Counted from the first letter of the stretch, positions 7,216-16,150 are shown. The stretch is DNA of 64,000 bases from MWEI01 sp964600235 (GCA_964600235.1 CAZRIV010000005.1:1-64000), one strand, 5' to 3'. The notes: generated by a model from the sequence alone, not told the origin. Numbers and translations are program-made.

Positions 7216-7623
7216 CTAGCAGTTCATGAGTATGCGCTCGCCGTCGATCTTCACGTCGTCGTTGGCCTGGACGTTCACGTTCCCGAGCTCGGCCGTGATG
7301 TTCTGGACGCGCGCCTGCGTGGTGAGGTCGCCCGCCGCGCTGATGTGCGCGTCGCCCCCGCTGGAAAGCGCGATGCCGTCGCGGCCGTGGATGGCCAGGC
7401 TCTTCGCATTGATGGCCAGGTCGCCGTCGGTTCTGATCATGAGCCCTGAGCCCTCCAGGTGCAGCACCGGGCCGTGTTCGGTAATGGTGATGGTGAGGCT
7501 CACCTTCCCGTTGGCGCCCGTGATCACGAGGCGGTCCTCCTGAGTGCCGGAATCGATGAGGAGGCGCTGGTCACCCCTGAGGTCCACCACCTGGACCGCA
7601 GTTGTAGTGATATGGTCTTCCAT
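7216..7623 (-). CDS. Short VgrG-type beta-helix protein
   Basis: 135 residues made almost wholly of short beta repeats (GNVNVQANDDVKIDG, GDLAINAKSLAIHGRDGI), resembling the gp5-like C-terminal beta-helix of VgrG but without the gp27/gp5 body. It ends ERILMNC, which mirrors the upstream VgrG ending GTLIQNNC; the shared terminal Asn-Cys suggests a common tip-docking end. A strong AAAGGAGG site supports the ATG at 7623, and VgrG stops 15 bp upstream. It may be a detached spike extension or cargo adaptor. No named family could be assigned with certainty. Confidence 0.75.
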   Translation of the reverse strand: MEDHITTTAVQVVDLRGDQRLLIDSGTQEDRLVITGANGKVSLTITITEHGPVLHLEGSGLMIRTDGDLAINAKSLAIHGRDGIALSSGGDAHISAAGDLTTQARVQNITAELGNVNVQANDDVKIDGERILMNC

Positions 7624-7638
7624 TTCCTGTCCCTCCTT

Positions 7639-9798
7639 TTAGCAGTTGTTCTGGATCAGGGTGCCGGTGATGGAGATGATGCCGCCCGACTCGATGGTGA
7701 TCCCGGAGGCCCCGATGGATATGGTCGAACCACCGGCCTCGATGGTGATACTCGACGGGCTGCTGATGAGAATCGCCCCGTTGGAGGTTATATCCACGCT
7801 GCCTCCACCATTGACCCACATCCGGCCGCTCATGGACCTGACCGTGGTGTCGTTGCTCAGGGATCCAAGAACCGCTTCCCCGCTGGCCATGATTGCATTG
7901 CTCCCCGTGGCAGAATTCCGGTGGTCTCCGTCCACCGTCACGTCCATGTTCGTGTGCACGGTGAGATTGTAATTGCCCGTGACCTCCTCAATGCGGTCGG
8001 CCTGCGCCGTGAGCCTCTCGACGCCGTCTATGGTGACCGCCCTGCCGCCGCTGATGTTCTGGGTCTCGCCGCTCGTCACGGCCACGTCCCTGCCTGACTC
8101 CACCAGGAGGGTCTCGCCGCCGTGGATGGTCCTGGTGCAGCCGCCCGTGACCTCGATGGTCTCGTTGCCGGACACGGTGAGGCTCCGGTCGCCGCCCACG
8201 CCCACCGAGTCGTTGGCGCCCACCGTGGCGCTCCGGTTGTTCTCCACCACGATGTTGTGGTCCTTCTGGGCGTGGATGAACACCTCCTCCTCGCCCTTCT
8301 TGTCCTCGAAGCGGATCTCGTTGAAACCGCCGCCGCCGATGCTCGACTCCGACTTGATGGTGCTCTTGGTCTTCTCGTCGGGCAGGGTGTACGGGGGGGT
8401 GTGGGTGCCGTTGTACACGCTGCCGATGATGAGCGGCCGGTCCGGGTCGCCCTCGATGAAGCTCACGATCACCTCCTGGCCGATCCGCGGGAGCCACACG
8501 GCGCCCCACCCCATGCCCGCCCAGATCTGCCCCACCCGGATGAAGCACGTGGTGTTCTCGTCGTATTGGCCTTCCCGGTCCCAGTGGAACTGCACCTTCA
8601 CCATGCCGTGCTCGTTGGTGTAGATCTCCTCGCCCTCGGGCCCGGTGACCAGCGCGGTCTGGACCCCCACGATGACGGGTTTGGGCGTGAGCAGCGGCGG
8701 CCTGAACGGGATTCTGTGCGGGATGCACGCGAAGCTGTTGGAATAGAATGCCTCGCTCTCAGCCCCGCTCCCTGCAATGGGCTCGCCGGCCGAATGGTTG
8801 ATCGCGGTCAGCACATAAGGCCGCTCGTTCATGTCTTCCCGGTGATACTCGGCCAGGGTGAAACGGTAGCCGCTGATGAATGACCGGCAGTTGCTCGTGC
8901 CGGAGAGAACCGTGATCTGGGCCTCCTCGGCCTGCATGCGCAAGTTGGCGTACCGCTCGCCATCGGACACGGTGAGGTACTCGCCCGGGTAGTCGTACAG
9001 CTCCCGGTCGCCCTGGGCATGCTCTATCCTCGTGGGCATCTCAACCCGCAGGTCGGTCAGCGGCATGAGGAAGTTGAAATCCTTGATGGTGTACTTGCCG
9101 AACCTGATCTCCTCCCCCCAGCCGAGGTTCTTGATCACGTCCTCGGTCTCAAGGGTGGTCTCTCCGGTGAGCTGGCAGCGGACGTTGGCCTGGTGGGGGC
9201 AGTCGTGGTGCTCGTCCGCCGAGTCGGACAAGACAAGGACGTGCCTGTCCTCCTCATGCTCGAAGAAGTAGAACATGCCTTCCTGCTCCAGGAGCCGAGA
9301 GATGAAGTTGAAGTCGCTCTCGTGGTACTGGACGCAGTATTCCTTTGCCTCGTAGCTGCCGGAGAGCCGGAATTCGTAGTCGGCGAACGACCGGTCGGCA
9401 AAGATCTGCTCCACGATCTGCTGTACGGTCTTGGCCTGGAATATCCTCGAGTTCACGGTCCTGGTCAAAAGCCAGAACCAGGGGACCATGGTGGCCGAGT
9501 ACGTGGCGACGTTCAGGTACTGCTCCTGGTCGGAACCATCGCCGAGCCGGTCCTGGGAGAAACGGCAGACGACGCCGTTGATGTGTCTCCGCTCGTCATC
9601 GGTCAGGCCGATGGACACGGTGACGCTCTGCCCGATGATGTCGCGCGGGTTGATGTCCGTGTCCTCGGAGGCGAGCGTCAGCTCGAAGCTGAAGGGCTGG
9701 GAGATCCCCTCGGACCCCGAGAACCCGGTGAGCAGGAGCGTTTCTTCGCCAAGCGGTGTGGTAATGGAGAGAAGACGGTTTTCCTGGGTCAATGTCAT
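7639..9798 (-). CDS. tssI: VgrG spike protein (TssI)
   Basis: 719-residue VgrG, the trimeric spike at the Hcp tube end that carries effectors out of the cell. The gp27-like head spans about 1-370 (for example CVQYHESDFNFISRLLEQEGMFYFFEHE), and the gp5/OB-fold neck contains HGMVKVQFHWDREG and IRVGQIWAGMGWGAVWLPRIGQEVIVSF, the classic VgrG signature. A long beta-helix follows (about 520-719) built of GxxxVxVxG-type repeats, with no added enzymatic domain. The end is Asn-Asn-Cys. The ATG at 9798 has a GGAGTGAG site. Only one vgrG is seen in the window. Confidence 0.95.
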   Translation of the reverse strand: MTLTQENRLLSITTPLGEETLLLTGFSGSEGISQPFSFELTLASEDTDINPRDIIGQSVTVSIGLTDDERRHINGVVCRFSQDRLGDGSDQEQYLNVATYSATMVPWFWLLTRTVNSRIFQAKTVQQIVEQIFADRSFADYEFRLSGSYEAKEYCVQYHESDFNFISRLLEQEGMFYFFEHEEDRHVLVLSDSADEHHDCPHQANVRCQLTGETTLETEDVIKNLGWGEEIRFGKYTIKDFNFLMPLTDLRVEMPTRIEHAQGDRELYDYPGEYLTVSDGERYANLRMQAEEAQITVLSGTSNCRSFISGYRFTLAEYHREDMNERPYVLTAINHSAGEPIAGSGAESEAFYSNSFACIPHRIPFRPPLLTPKPVIVGVQTALVTGPEGEEIYTNEHGMVKVQFHWDREGQYDENTTCFIRVGQIWAGMGWGAVWLPRIGQEVIVSFIEGDPDRPLIIGSVYNGTHTPPYTLPDEKTKSTIKSESSIGGGGFNEIRFEDKKGEEEVFIHAQKDHNIVVENNRSATVGANDSVGVGGDRSLTVSGNETIEVTGGCTRTIHGGETLLVESGRDVAVTSGETQNISGGRAVTIDGVERLTAQADRIEEVTGNYNLTVHTNMDVTVDGDHRNSATGSNAIMASGEAVLGSLSNDTTVRSMSGRMWVNGGGSVDITSNGAILISSPSSITIEAGGSTISIGASGITIESGGIISITGTLIQNNC

Positions 9799-9869
9799 GG
9801 TCTCACTCCTTTGGTAAGGTCTATCTTGTGCTCTATGATATTCAGTGTATGCACCTGTTTTTTCTCCAG

Positions 9870-9926
9870 CCTGATCGGGAGATCGTCCTCGACGGTTTTT
9901 TTGTCGAGGACGATCTCTTGATCAGG
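9870..9926. repeat. Long inverted repeat with T-rich loop upstream of vgrG
   Basis: Arms of 24 bp (9870-9893 and 9903-9926) pair fully apart from two adjacent positions, which are G-U pairs if the plus strand is transcribed; the loop is GG plus seven T. It occupies the gap between the stop of the DUF2169 gene (9960) and the start of vgrG (9798), both minus strand. As a minus-strand terminator it lacks a following T-run. It has the same architecture as the repeat at 6014-6069 but no sequence similarity to it. Confidence 0.78.
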
Positions 9927-9959
9927 TCAATACTCCCCCGCTCTTCCCTCGGAGGCACC

Positions 9960-11117
9960 TCACGGCCACTCGGCCCTCAGCGGCATGGAGGCGAGCTCGT
10001 CGGGCAGGTACGGCCGAAGCGCCGGCGCCGAGCCGCGCCAGAGGATGCTCACGCGGTCCTGGTCGGGCTCGACGAGCACGGTGTGCATGACCGGCTCGGT
10101 GGGGTTCATCCTGCCGTTCCTGCCGTCGGTGAAGAGCCGGGGGGCATTATGCGGGAGCCTGATGCGCAGGGCCTCCATTCGGGGATGCATGTTGCCCAGC
10201 CAGACCTCCTCGCCGCCTTTCAGGTAAGCTACGGCAAGACCCGGCGAGGCGCCGCTGGTCATGAGGAACGAGCCCTGCACGTCGGGGGGGCGCTCCGTGG
10301 TGATCCAGGAGGGCGCGAGCCCCCGCCTGACCTCGGCGGGTACGGCGCCTTCCGGCTCGAAGTAGGGCACGATGCCGGCATACGCGATGCGGGGGAACCA
10401 GCTGTAGTCGTACCAGTCCGTGGCCTGGGGCATGGGCATGCGGATCCACTGCTGGTGGTCGAGCACCAGGAGCTTCTCAGGGGTGAGCGGGTCTGAGGGG
10501 TCTTCCAGGTTGGGCAGCTCAACGGCCTCCACGGCCTCCCGCTCCGGCTCGATGAGGTAGCCTTTGCCGCAGGGGTTGCGCGGGTACAGGAAGGGGCTCG
10601 CCATGTCCATGTCGCAGTGCCTTTTGTCCACGCCCGGGTGCAGCTCCAGGAAAGGGTTGCCGTACTTCTTCTCGGCGCCTTTGTCGCGGCCGCCGTAGGC
10701 GTGCGTGTAGGCGAGCGGCACCTTGTCCACGGGCTGCGGGTCGGAAAAGACGAGCGCGCCCCTCGGGTTCAGAGAGCAGCGCCTGTCCCCGATGACGAGG
10801 ATCCGCTTCTCGCTTTCCTGCACGCGCACGGCCGCCTCGAAGATGGTCCTGCCCCTGCCGTAGGCATGGCCCTTGACCACCACGTCCGTGGCCGGCTTAT
10901 AGGGGTAGATGTCGCTGTCGCTGACGAGCAGGCACTTGATCTGTGGGTGGTCTTCGAGCTCCATGACCAGGGGAACCTGCTTCCCGGAAGGCTCCAGGCG
11001 GCCGTCGGGCATGATGGCGTACGTGATCTTGAGCAGCACGGACAGGATGTAGCGGCCTTGAGGGTCCTTGCCGGAAAGCTGCATGAGGGTAGAAGACGGC
11101 GTGGTCTGTACGGGCAT
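9960..11117 (-). CDS. DUF2169 T6SS chaperone/adaptor-like protein (first copy)
   Basis: 385-residue DUF2169 protein. The family is found beside vgrG and PAAR-type genes and is thought to act as a loading chaperone for tip proteins. Family landmarks include the opening LSVLLKITYAI, VVVKGHAYG, VPLAYTHAYGGRD, NPFLELHPGVD, YPRNPCGKGY and LPNLEDPSDPLT. AAGGGG precedes the ATG at 11117. It is separated from the tip-like gene by 18 bp, and a second DUF2169 gene lies on the other side of that gene. The N- and C-termini extend beyond those of the second copy. Confidence 0.88.
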   Translation of the reverse strand: MPVQTTPSSTLMQLSGKDPQGRYILSVLLKITYAIMPDGRLEPSGKQVPLVMELEDHPQIKCLLVSDSDIYPYKPATDVVVKGHAYGRGRTIFEAAVRVQESEKRILVIGDRRCSLNPRGALVFSDPQPVDKVPLAYTHAYGGRDKGAEKKYGNPFLELHPGVDKRHCDMDMASPFLYPRNPCGKGYLIEPEREAVEAVELPNLEDPSDPLTPEKLLVLDHQQWIRMPMPQATDWYDYSWFPRIAYAGIVPYFEPEGAVPAEVRRGLAPSWITTERPPDVQGSFLMTSGASPGLAVAYLKGGEEVWLGNMHPRMEALRIRLPHNAPRLFTDGRNGRMNPTEPVMHTVLVEPDQDRVSILWRGSAPALRPYLPDELASMPLRAEWP

Positions 11118-11135
11118 TGGTTTTTTCCCCTTTTC

Positions 11136-12029
11136 CTAGAGATTCCCGGTCTGTCCGCCGCCGCCCATGCCGGAACCCCCGTGGTCCGCGGGGCCCGGTC
11201 CGTTGAGATAGCCCTGGGCCGCGTCTCCGGCCGCGCCGCCCGGGGTCCACAGGCCCAAGTCACCGCCGTCGGCGCCCATGGGGCCTCCGCCGAAGAAGCC
11301 GGTGACCGCGTTGACCGCGTTGCCCAGGTGGGCGGGCACGTCCCTGGCGAGCATCCGGGAGTAGGCCGCCCTCTGGGACTGGGCAAAGTCCCTGGCCGCC
11401 TGGTTGATCATGTTGCCCGGGATCCCGCCCCTGCTCCTGAGCAGCTGCTTGGCCGCGGCCCTGCTCATGACCTGGGGCCCGAACCGGCCGAGCAGCCTGC
11501 CTGCCACGTTGCCGACGCCGTTGCCCAGGGCGTTGAGCACGGTCTGGACACACCAGTCTATGGCCATGGCGTTGAACCCGTACATGATGTCGGCCAGGCT
11601 CATGTTGGTGTAGACCGATACGAAGGCGATGACGACCCCGGTGGGTGTGGGGCAGGGTATGCCGCAGTCGAGGTTCAGGTTCACGGTCTGGAGCAGCGCG
11701 GCCCCGATGCGCTGACCCTGGGACTCGGTGCTCGCCGGGCCGAAGTACGACTTGGACGCGCTGAAGGCCATGTCGACGGGCAGGGTCACGGACGGCGCCC
11801 CCACGTGCGGGATCATGGGTCCCACATCGGTGGGCACCTGCATGGTCCAGCCGAAGCCCTGCTGCACATGGGTGGTGGCGGGCGAGGCCGTCACGCCGAG
11901 GCCGTACATGGTCGTCAAGGTCTTGTACGGCACGGGCGACGGGGAAGGCGACGGGGAGCCCGGGGGCCACGGGATGTGGAAGTCAACCCCCGTGACGGGG
12001 TGCCATTGTTTCAATACCGCGCACAGCAT
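11136..12029 (-). CDS. Putative PAAR-like tip or cargo protein between two DUF2169 genes
   Basis: 297 residues, not recognised with certainty. The N-terminal half (about 1-115) is Pro-rich, begins HPVTGVDFHIPWPPG and suggests a compact beta tip like DUF4150/PAAR-like proteins, but canonical PAAR motifs are not evident. A hydrophobic Ala/Val/Met-rich stretch (about 128-185, GVVIAFVSVYTNM, DIMYGFNAMAIDW) and Gly-rich helices follow, then a Gly/Pro-rich tail. Hydrophobic segments behind a tip domain are a feature of T6SS membrane-acting effectors, which need chaperones. Its position between two DUF2169 genes and next to vgrG supports secreted-cargo status. AGGAGA precedes the ATG. Confidence 0.65.
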   Translation of the reverse strand: MLCAVLKQWHPVTGVDFHIPWPPGSPSPSPSPVPYKTLTTMYGLGVTASPATTHVQQGFGWTMQVPTDVGPMIPHVGAPSVTLPVDMAFSASKSYFGPASTESQGQRIGAALLQTVNLNLDCGIPCPTPTGVVIAFVSVYTNMSLADIMYGFNAMAIDWCVQTVLNALGNGVGNVAGRLLGRFGPQVMSRAAAKQLLRSRGGIPGNMINQAARDFAQSQRAAYSRMLARDVPAHLGNAVNAVTGFFGGGPMGADGGDLGLWTPGGAAGDAAQGYLNGPGPADHGGSGMGGGGQTGNL

Positions 12030-12054
12030 CTCTTGATCTCCTCTTCTGGGATTC

Positions 12055-13017
12055 CTAGCTCTCCGCCAGGAGCTCGCACGATCGCTTCACCAGCGGCACG
12101 AGCACGTAGCGGAACGGGTAGCGGTAGGTGATGAAGACCCTTTTCCTGTCCACCTCGACCCCGATCTGGTCTATGGCGGGCTCCGTAAGGGTGATCTCCT
12201 CGCCGAAGCGCAGCCTCACCATGAGCCCTGAATGCGGCAGGATGAATTCCACCGGGCCTCCTTCGCTCATGCCGGTGATGCGCATCCGCTCGCCCTCGCG
12301 GGCACAAGGGGCCACCATGGAGGGAAAGGCCTGGTTGAACAGGGTGGGTTTCATCTCCCTGAGCTCGAAGGTCTTCTCGTCGAAGACGAGCGACTTTTCC
12401 AGCCTGGGCCCGAAGGCCATGCCGCAGTGCGCCACGCCCACGGGATCGGGCTGGTCGTTCCACTTCCGTATGAGGTTCATGGGGTCTTCGATATTCGGCA
12501 GTTCCCTGCCCACGGCATTGGCCTCTTCCAGGTAAAACCCCTTGCCGGAAGGGTTCTTGGGGAACGGGACAGGCAGCGAGTCCCAGAGGTCCTTGCCGCC
12601 GTAGGCATAGGCCAGCGTGAGCGGGATCTCCCGGAAGGGGTACGGCGGGCTCGGCACCAGGCCGCCGGCCTCCCTGCGCCAGATCCTGGGCCCGAAGACC
12701 CTGACGGCGGCCCTGAAGGTCTCCCCGAGCTCCACGGTCACGTCCATGGTGGTGGCTTCGCCGCGCCCCGGCCGGGCCGAGCCGAAGGCGAAGAGATCCA
12801 CCCCGCCCCGGTAGAACACCTCGTCCGAGTCCATGGGCCCGTACTCGCACTCCCAGGGAGGCGGCGAGACCTTCCATGCCTGGTCGGCCGAAACCCTTAG
12901 CTCATGGCCTGCCAGGTCATAGGTGACCCGGGCTATGACGGCCCCGAAAAGACGCTTTTCGTCGATGCCCCCCCTGTAGAGCATGGCCGGATAAGGCGTG
13001 GAGTTCACAAGCTGCAT
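12055..13017 (-). CDS. DUF2169 T6SS chaperone/adaptor-like protein (second copy)
   Basis: 320-residue DUF2169 protein, a divergent paralog of the one at 9960-11117. Shared landmarks are FGAVIARVTYDL, EVFYRGGVDLFAFGSARP, IPLTLAYAYGGKDLWD, FPKNPSGKGFY and LPNIEDPMNLI. The start is supported by AAGGGGAG just before the ATG. It is the first gene of the tip block (DUF2169, tip-like, DUF2169, vgrG, beta-helix), with short gaps suggesting one transcript. Two copies around a single cargo gene imply either a heteromeric chaperone or a second, lost cargo. Confidence 0.88.
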   Translation of the reverse strand: MQLVNSTPYPAMLYRGGIDEKRLFGAVIARVTYDLAGHELRVSADQAWKVSPPPWECEYGPMDSDEVFYRGGVDLFAFGSARPGRGEATTMDVTVELGETFRAAVRVFGPRIWRREAGGLVPSPPYPFREIPLTLAYAYGGKDLWDSLPVPFPKNPSGKGFYLEEANAVGRELPNIEDPMNLIRKWNDQPDPVGVAHCGMAFGPRLEKSLVFDEKTFELREMKPTLFNQAFPSMVAPCAREGERMRITGMSEGGPVEFILPHSGLMVRLRFGEEITLTEPAIDQIGVEVDRKRVFITYRYPFRYVLVPLVKRSCELLAES

Positions 13018-13054
13018 ACTCTCCCCTTAGAGCGATAGCCTCGCTGCATCACGT

Positions 13055-14581
13055 ATGTTCTCCTTGGACAACACGCACAAAGTTCGGTACAACCATACCA
13101 TGAAGATCCTGGCCCCGGAAAAGATGATCTCCATCCGCAGCGCCTTTGATCAGGCGGGCTATACCAGGACCGGCATACTCGAGAAGATCCGGGCGGGTGA
13201 TTTCCCCTCGCTCAGGGCGGGCGACATACCCATCCTCATGCGCCGAACCGACAGCGGCTCCGCGCTGGACACCCTCATACGGCTCTTCCTCGTGGAGGTG
13301 CCCTGCGAAAAGGATGCCGTGGGCCGGGCGGCGGGTACCACGGACCTGAAGGACTGGGCAGAGGCGGGCCTCATCTCCATGGACGGCACCCGGGTGCGCG
13401 CTGCCGTGAAGGTCCTGCCGTTCCACGATCTTCTCCTCGCCTTCGACCTGCCCTCCATGCTCGGCACCGTGGCCGGGAGGGACTATGTCATGGGCATCGG
13501 CGCCAGCACGCTGACCCTGGCCAACCTCACCATCCGCAAGTCCTCCTGCCTCACGTTGGACCTGGGGACCGGATGCGGGCTCCAGGCCCTCCTGGCCTCC
13601 GTCCACAGCGAAAAGGTCATCGCCGTGGACATCAACGAGCGGGCCGTTGCCTTTGCCGGGTTCAATGCGGCGCTCAACGGCATCGGGAACGTGGAGTGCC
13701 GCCGGGGCGACTTCTTCGAGCCAGTCAAAGGGGAAGAGTTCGACCTCATCATCAGCAACCCGCCCTATGTCATCTCGCCCGAGCATGACTGCACCTACTG
13801 CAGCGCCGGCCTCGAAGGCGACGGGCTGTGCCGGAAGATCGTCCGGGAGGCGCCGGCCATGCTCGCCCAAGGCGGCTTCTGCCAGGTCCTGTGCAACTGG
13901 GCCGAGGCCGATTGCCGGCCCTGGACGGAGCGCGTCAGGGGCTGGGTGGAGGGAAGCGGCTGCGATGCCTGGGCCATGCGCTCCCAGTCCCGCGACATCG
14001 CGTCGTATGCCTCCACCTGGATCCGCCACACCGAATCCCATGGGCGAGGCATCACCATGGAACGCTTCGAAGAGTGGATGAGCTACTATGACCACCTGGG
14101 CATCTCCGGCATAGGCTCGGGCATCGTCACGCTGCGCAGAAGGACCGGCTCTTGCCCCTGGTTCAGGGCCGACGAGGCCCCGGAGAAGATGCTGGGCCCC
14201 TGCGGGGAAAGCATCCTTACGGGTTTTGCCCTGAAGGACTTCCTCGAGTCTTCGACCGATTCGGACCTGCTGGCCGCCCGGCTGGCGCTTTCGGCCGACG
14301 CCAGGCTCGAACGGGTCTGCACGCCATCGGAAAAGGGCTGGAAAGACACGGCCCTGAGGCTGAGCCTGGAACGCGGGCTGAGGTATTCCGGGAACATCGA
14401 CGGCATCATGGCCAACTTCCTCATCGCATGCACCGGGCAGAAAACCCTTAAGGAGGCCCTTGAGGACACTGCCCGGGACCTGGGCGAATCGAGCGATTCC
14501 ATGCAGGGCGCATTCATGCCCGTGGTCAGGTCCCTGATCGGGCAGGGGTTCCTGCTGCCGGCCGCGCGCAGGGAGCCCTGA
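13055..14581 (+). CDS. Class I methyltransferase with NPPY motif (paralog A)
   Basis: 508 residues in three parts. An N-terminal helical domain (about 15-150) is followed by a Rossmann methyltransferase core with LTLDLGTGCGLQAL (motif I), IAVDINERAV and the catalytic-type SNPPYVISP (motif IV). A C-terminal domain of about 200 residues ends in a winged-helix-like segment (GIMANFLIACTGQKTLKEAL). The NPPY motif implies methylation of a planar amide or amine nitrogen, as in HemK/PrmC or RlmG. The layout resembles the roughly 500-residue small-domain methyltransferases best known from Actinobacteria. It converges on a paralog (14636-16150) and interrupts the T6SS cluster. An internal ATG at 13100 is an alternative start. 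Confidence 0.82.
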   Translation: MFSLDNTHKVRYNHTMKILAPEKMISIRSAFDQAGYTRTGILEKIRAGDFPSLRAGDIPILMRRTDSGSALDTLIRLFLVEVPCEKDAVGRAAGTTDLKDWAEAGLISMDGTRVRAAVKVLPFHDLLLAFDLPSMLGTVAGRDYVMGIGASTLTLANLTIRKSSCLTLDLGTGCGLQALLASVHSEKVIAVDINERAVAFAGFNAALNGIGNVECRRGDFFEPVKGEEFDLIISNPPYVISPEHDCTYCSAGLEGDGLCRKIVREAPAMLAQGGFCQVLCNWAEADCRPWTERVRGWVEGSGCDAWAMRSQSRDIASYASTWIRHTESHGRGITMERFEEWMSYYDHLGISGIGSGIVTLRRRTGSCPWFRADEAPEKMLGPCGESILTGFALKDFLESSTDSDLLAARLALSADARLERVCTPSEKGWKDTALRLSLERGLRYSGNIDGIMANFLIACTGQKTLKEALEDTARDLGESSDSMQGAFMPVVRSLIGQGFLLPAARREP

Positions 14582-14635
14582 GCGGTTCGAAGCGCAGTCC
14601 GGGCAAGAACGGTGTTCAACCTTATTCCCATCCCT

Positions 14636-16150
14636 TCACAGGCCGTCCACCACTGATAAGAAACCTTTCTGCATCAGCTTGCCCATGAGATCGACGCACG
14701 GCGCCTCGATCTTGCCCGGATCCATGTTCAATCCCCTGGCAATGTCGCGCACGAGCTCGCCCAGAGTGCGCTCGCCGGTGCACCCCGCGAGCAGGGTGGC
14801 CATGAGCCTGTCCACGTTCCCCGTGAACGGGAAGCCCCCCGACTGCCTGATCTGGGCGCTGCTGACCTTCCATGTGCCCTCGTCGGCCTCGAGGGTCTGG
14901 GTCAGCTCGTGCTCGGAGGTCAGGATGAACCTCAGGCCGAGTATGTCTTTTCCCGAGTCCAGGATGTCCTGCGCGGCGAAGATCCTCTTGAGCTGGTCGC
15001 TGCAGGGTCCTTTTGCGCGGTACTCGGACGCCCTGTCCGAGAATACCCAGTTCTTCACGCCCGTGCGGCGCCTGAGGACCAACGCACCGAAGCTTATCTT
15101 GCCTATGCCGAGACAGTCGTAGTACTCGAGCCAACGATCCAGCGTCTCGGGGAATTTTTCCGGCGGCACCGCCGCATCACGCGAGAGCCAGGACGAGGCA
15201 TAGGAGATGGGGTCTTCCGTCTCGGAGCAGAGCAGCATGATGTCGCACCCGCTGGAATCGAGCCAGGAAAGAGGCCTGTCCCTCCAGTCGTCCGGGTTCC
15301 GGTGGTGCCAGTTGACCAGGACCGTGCAGTACCCGCCTTCATTCAGAAGCCCCGGCGCCCCCCTTACTATCCGCTCGCAGAGCGCATCCCCTTCCATGCC
15401 GCTGTCGCGGTACTGGTAGAGGCCTTTGGGCGAGATGACAAAGGGCGGGTTGCAGACGATAAGGTCGAAGGAGCGGCCGTGAACCGGTTCATAGAGGCTG
15501 CCCTGAAGGAATTCTATGTTCGTCGCGCCGTTGAGCCGGGCATTCATGTGCCCGAAGTTGAGCGCCCGGGCATTGATGTCCGTGGCGAACACCCTCTCGC
15601 CGTGGGAGGCTGCCCTGAGGGACTGGTAGCCGGCGCCTGCACCCAGATCGAGGATGTCGCCGGTCTTTTCGCGCACGGTCATGTTGGCCAGGGCGACCGT
15701 CGAAGGCCCGATCCCCAGCACAAAATCGTCTTTCGCCTGGGAACCTGTCACCTGGGGGAGAAAGTCGCACAGGAAGAACACGTCCTCATATGCCATGAGA
15801 GCCGCCTCTGCGCGGATGCCGGTGTTTGCCCTGCAAAGGAGGCCCGCTCCCAGGAGGTCTGCCACCTTGAGAGGCTCGAGGGCCTCCTGCGCGGCCGCCT
15901 GCGACACCTCGCAACCCAGGATGAAGAGCCTTACCAGGGTGTTGTAGGGCGTGGGCCTCTCCGTGCGTCTGAGGATGGCGTACACGTCCGCCTTCCTGGC
16001 CAGCGGGCCTTCCGGTGCGTCGAGGTTCATGGTCTCGGCCAGGGCGGCCTGGACATACCCCCTGGCCGTAAAGGTCTTGCGGAAAAGTCCCACGTCGAGG
16101 GGGTAATCGAGGTTGAAGGGTTTGTCCTGCTCCGTCATTCCATTATGCAT
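14636..16150 (-). CDS. Class I methyltransferase with NPPF motif (paralog B)
   Basis: 504 residues, collinear with paralog A over the whole length: MRRT/LRRTE, LIRLFLV/LVRLFIL, VMGIGAST/VLGIGPST, LDLGTGCG/LDLGAGAGYQSL, SNPPYVISP/CNPPFVISP, SYASTW/SYASSW. Motif IV has Phe in place of Tyr, which is tolerated in this class. The two genes point at each other with 54 bp between their stops, so they are an inverted duplication rather than an operon. The substrate is unknown; modification of a T6SS component is possible, but a foreign insertion is equally so. Confidence 0.82.
   Translation of the reverse strand: MHNGMTEQDKPFNLDYPLDVGLFRKTFTARGYVQAALAETMNLDAPEGPLARKADVYAILRRTERPTPYNTLVRLFILGCEVSQAAAQEALEPLKVADLLGAGLLCRANTGIRAEAALMAYEDVFFLCDFLPQVTGSQAKDDFVLGIGPSTVALANMTVREKTGDILDLGAGAGYQSLRAASHGERVFATDINARALNFGHMNARLNGATNIEFLQGSLYEPVHGRSFDLIVCNPPFVISPKGLYQYRDSGMEGDALCERIVRGAPGLLNEGGYCTVLVNWHHRNPDDWRDRPLSWLDSSGCDIMLLCSETEDPISYASSWLSRDAAVPPEKFPETLDRWLEYYDCLGIGKISFGALVLRRRTGVKNWVFSDRASEYRAKGPCSDQLKRIFAAQDILDSGKDILGLRFILTSEHELTQTLEADEGTWKVSSAQIRQSGGFPFTGNVDRLMATLLAGCTGERTLGELVRDIARGLNMDPGKIEAPCVDLMGKLMQKGFLSVVDGL

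Noticed and set aside
11136..12029. Annotation of the 297-residue protein as a canonical PAAR protein
   Set aside because: Typical PAAR repeats are not visible; only position and Pro-rich N-terminus point that way, so it is called putative.
10617..12131. Plus-strand open frame of 504 codons opposite the DUF2169 and tip-like genes
   Set aside because: Shadow frame with skewed composition; the minus-strand genes have good ribosome sites and family motifs.
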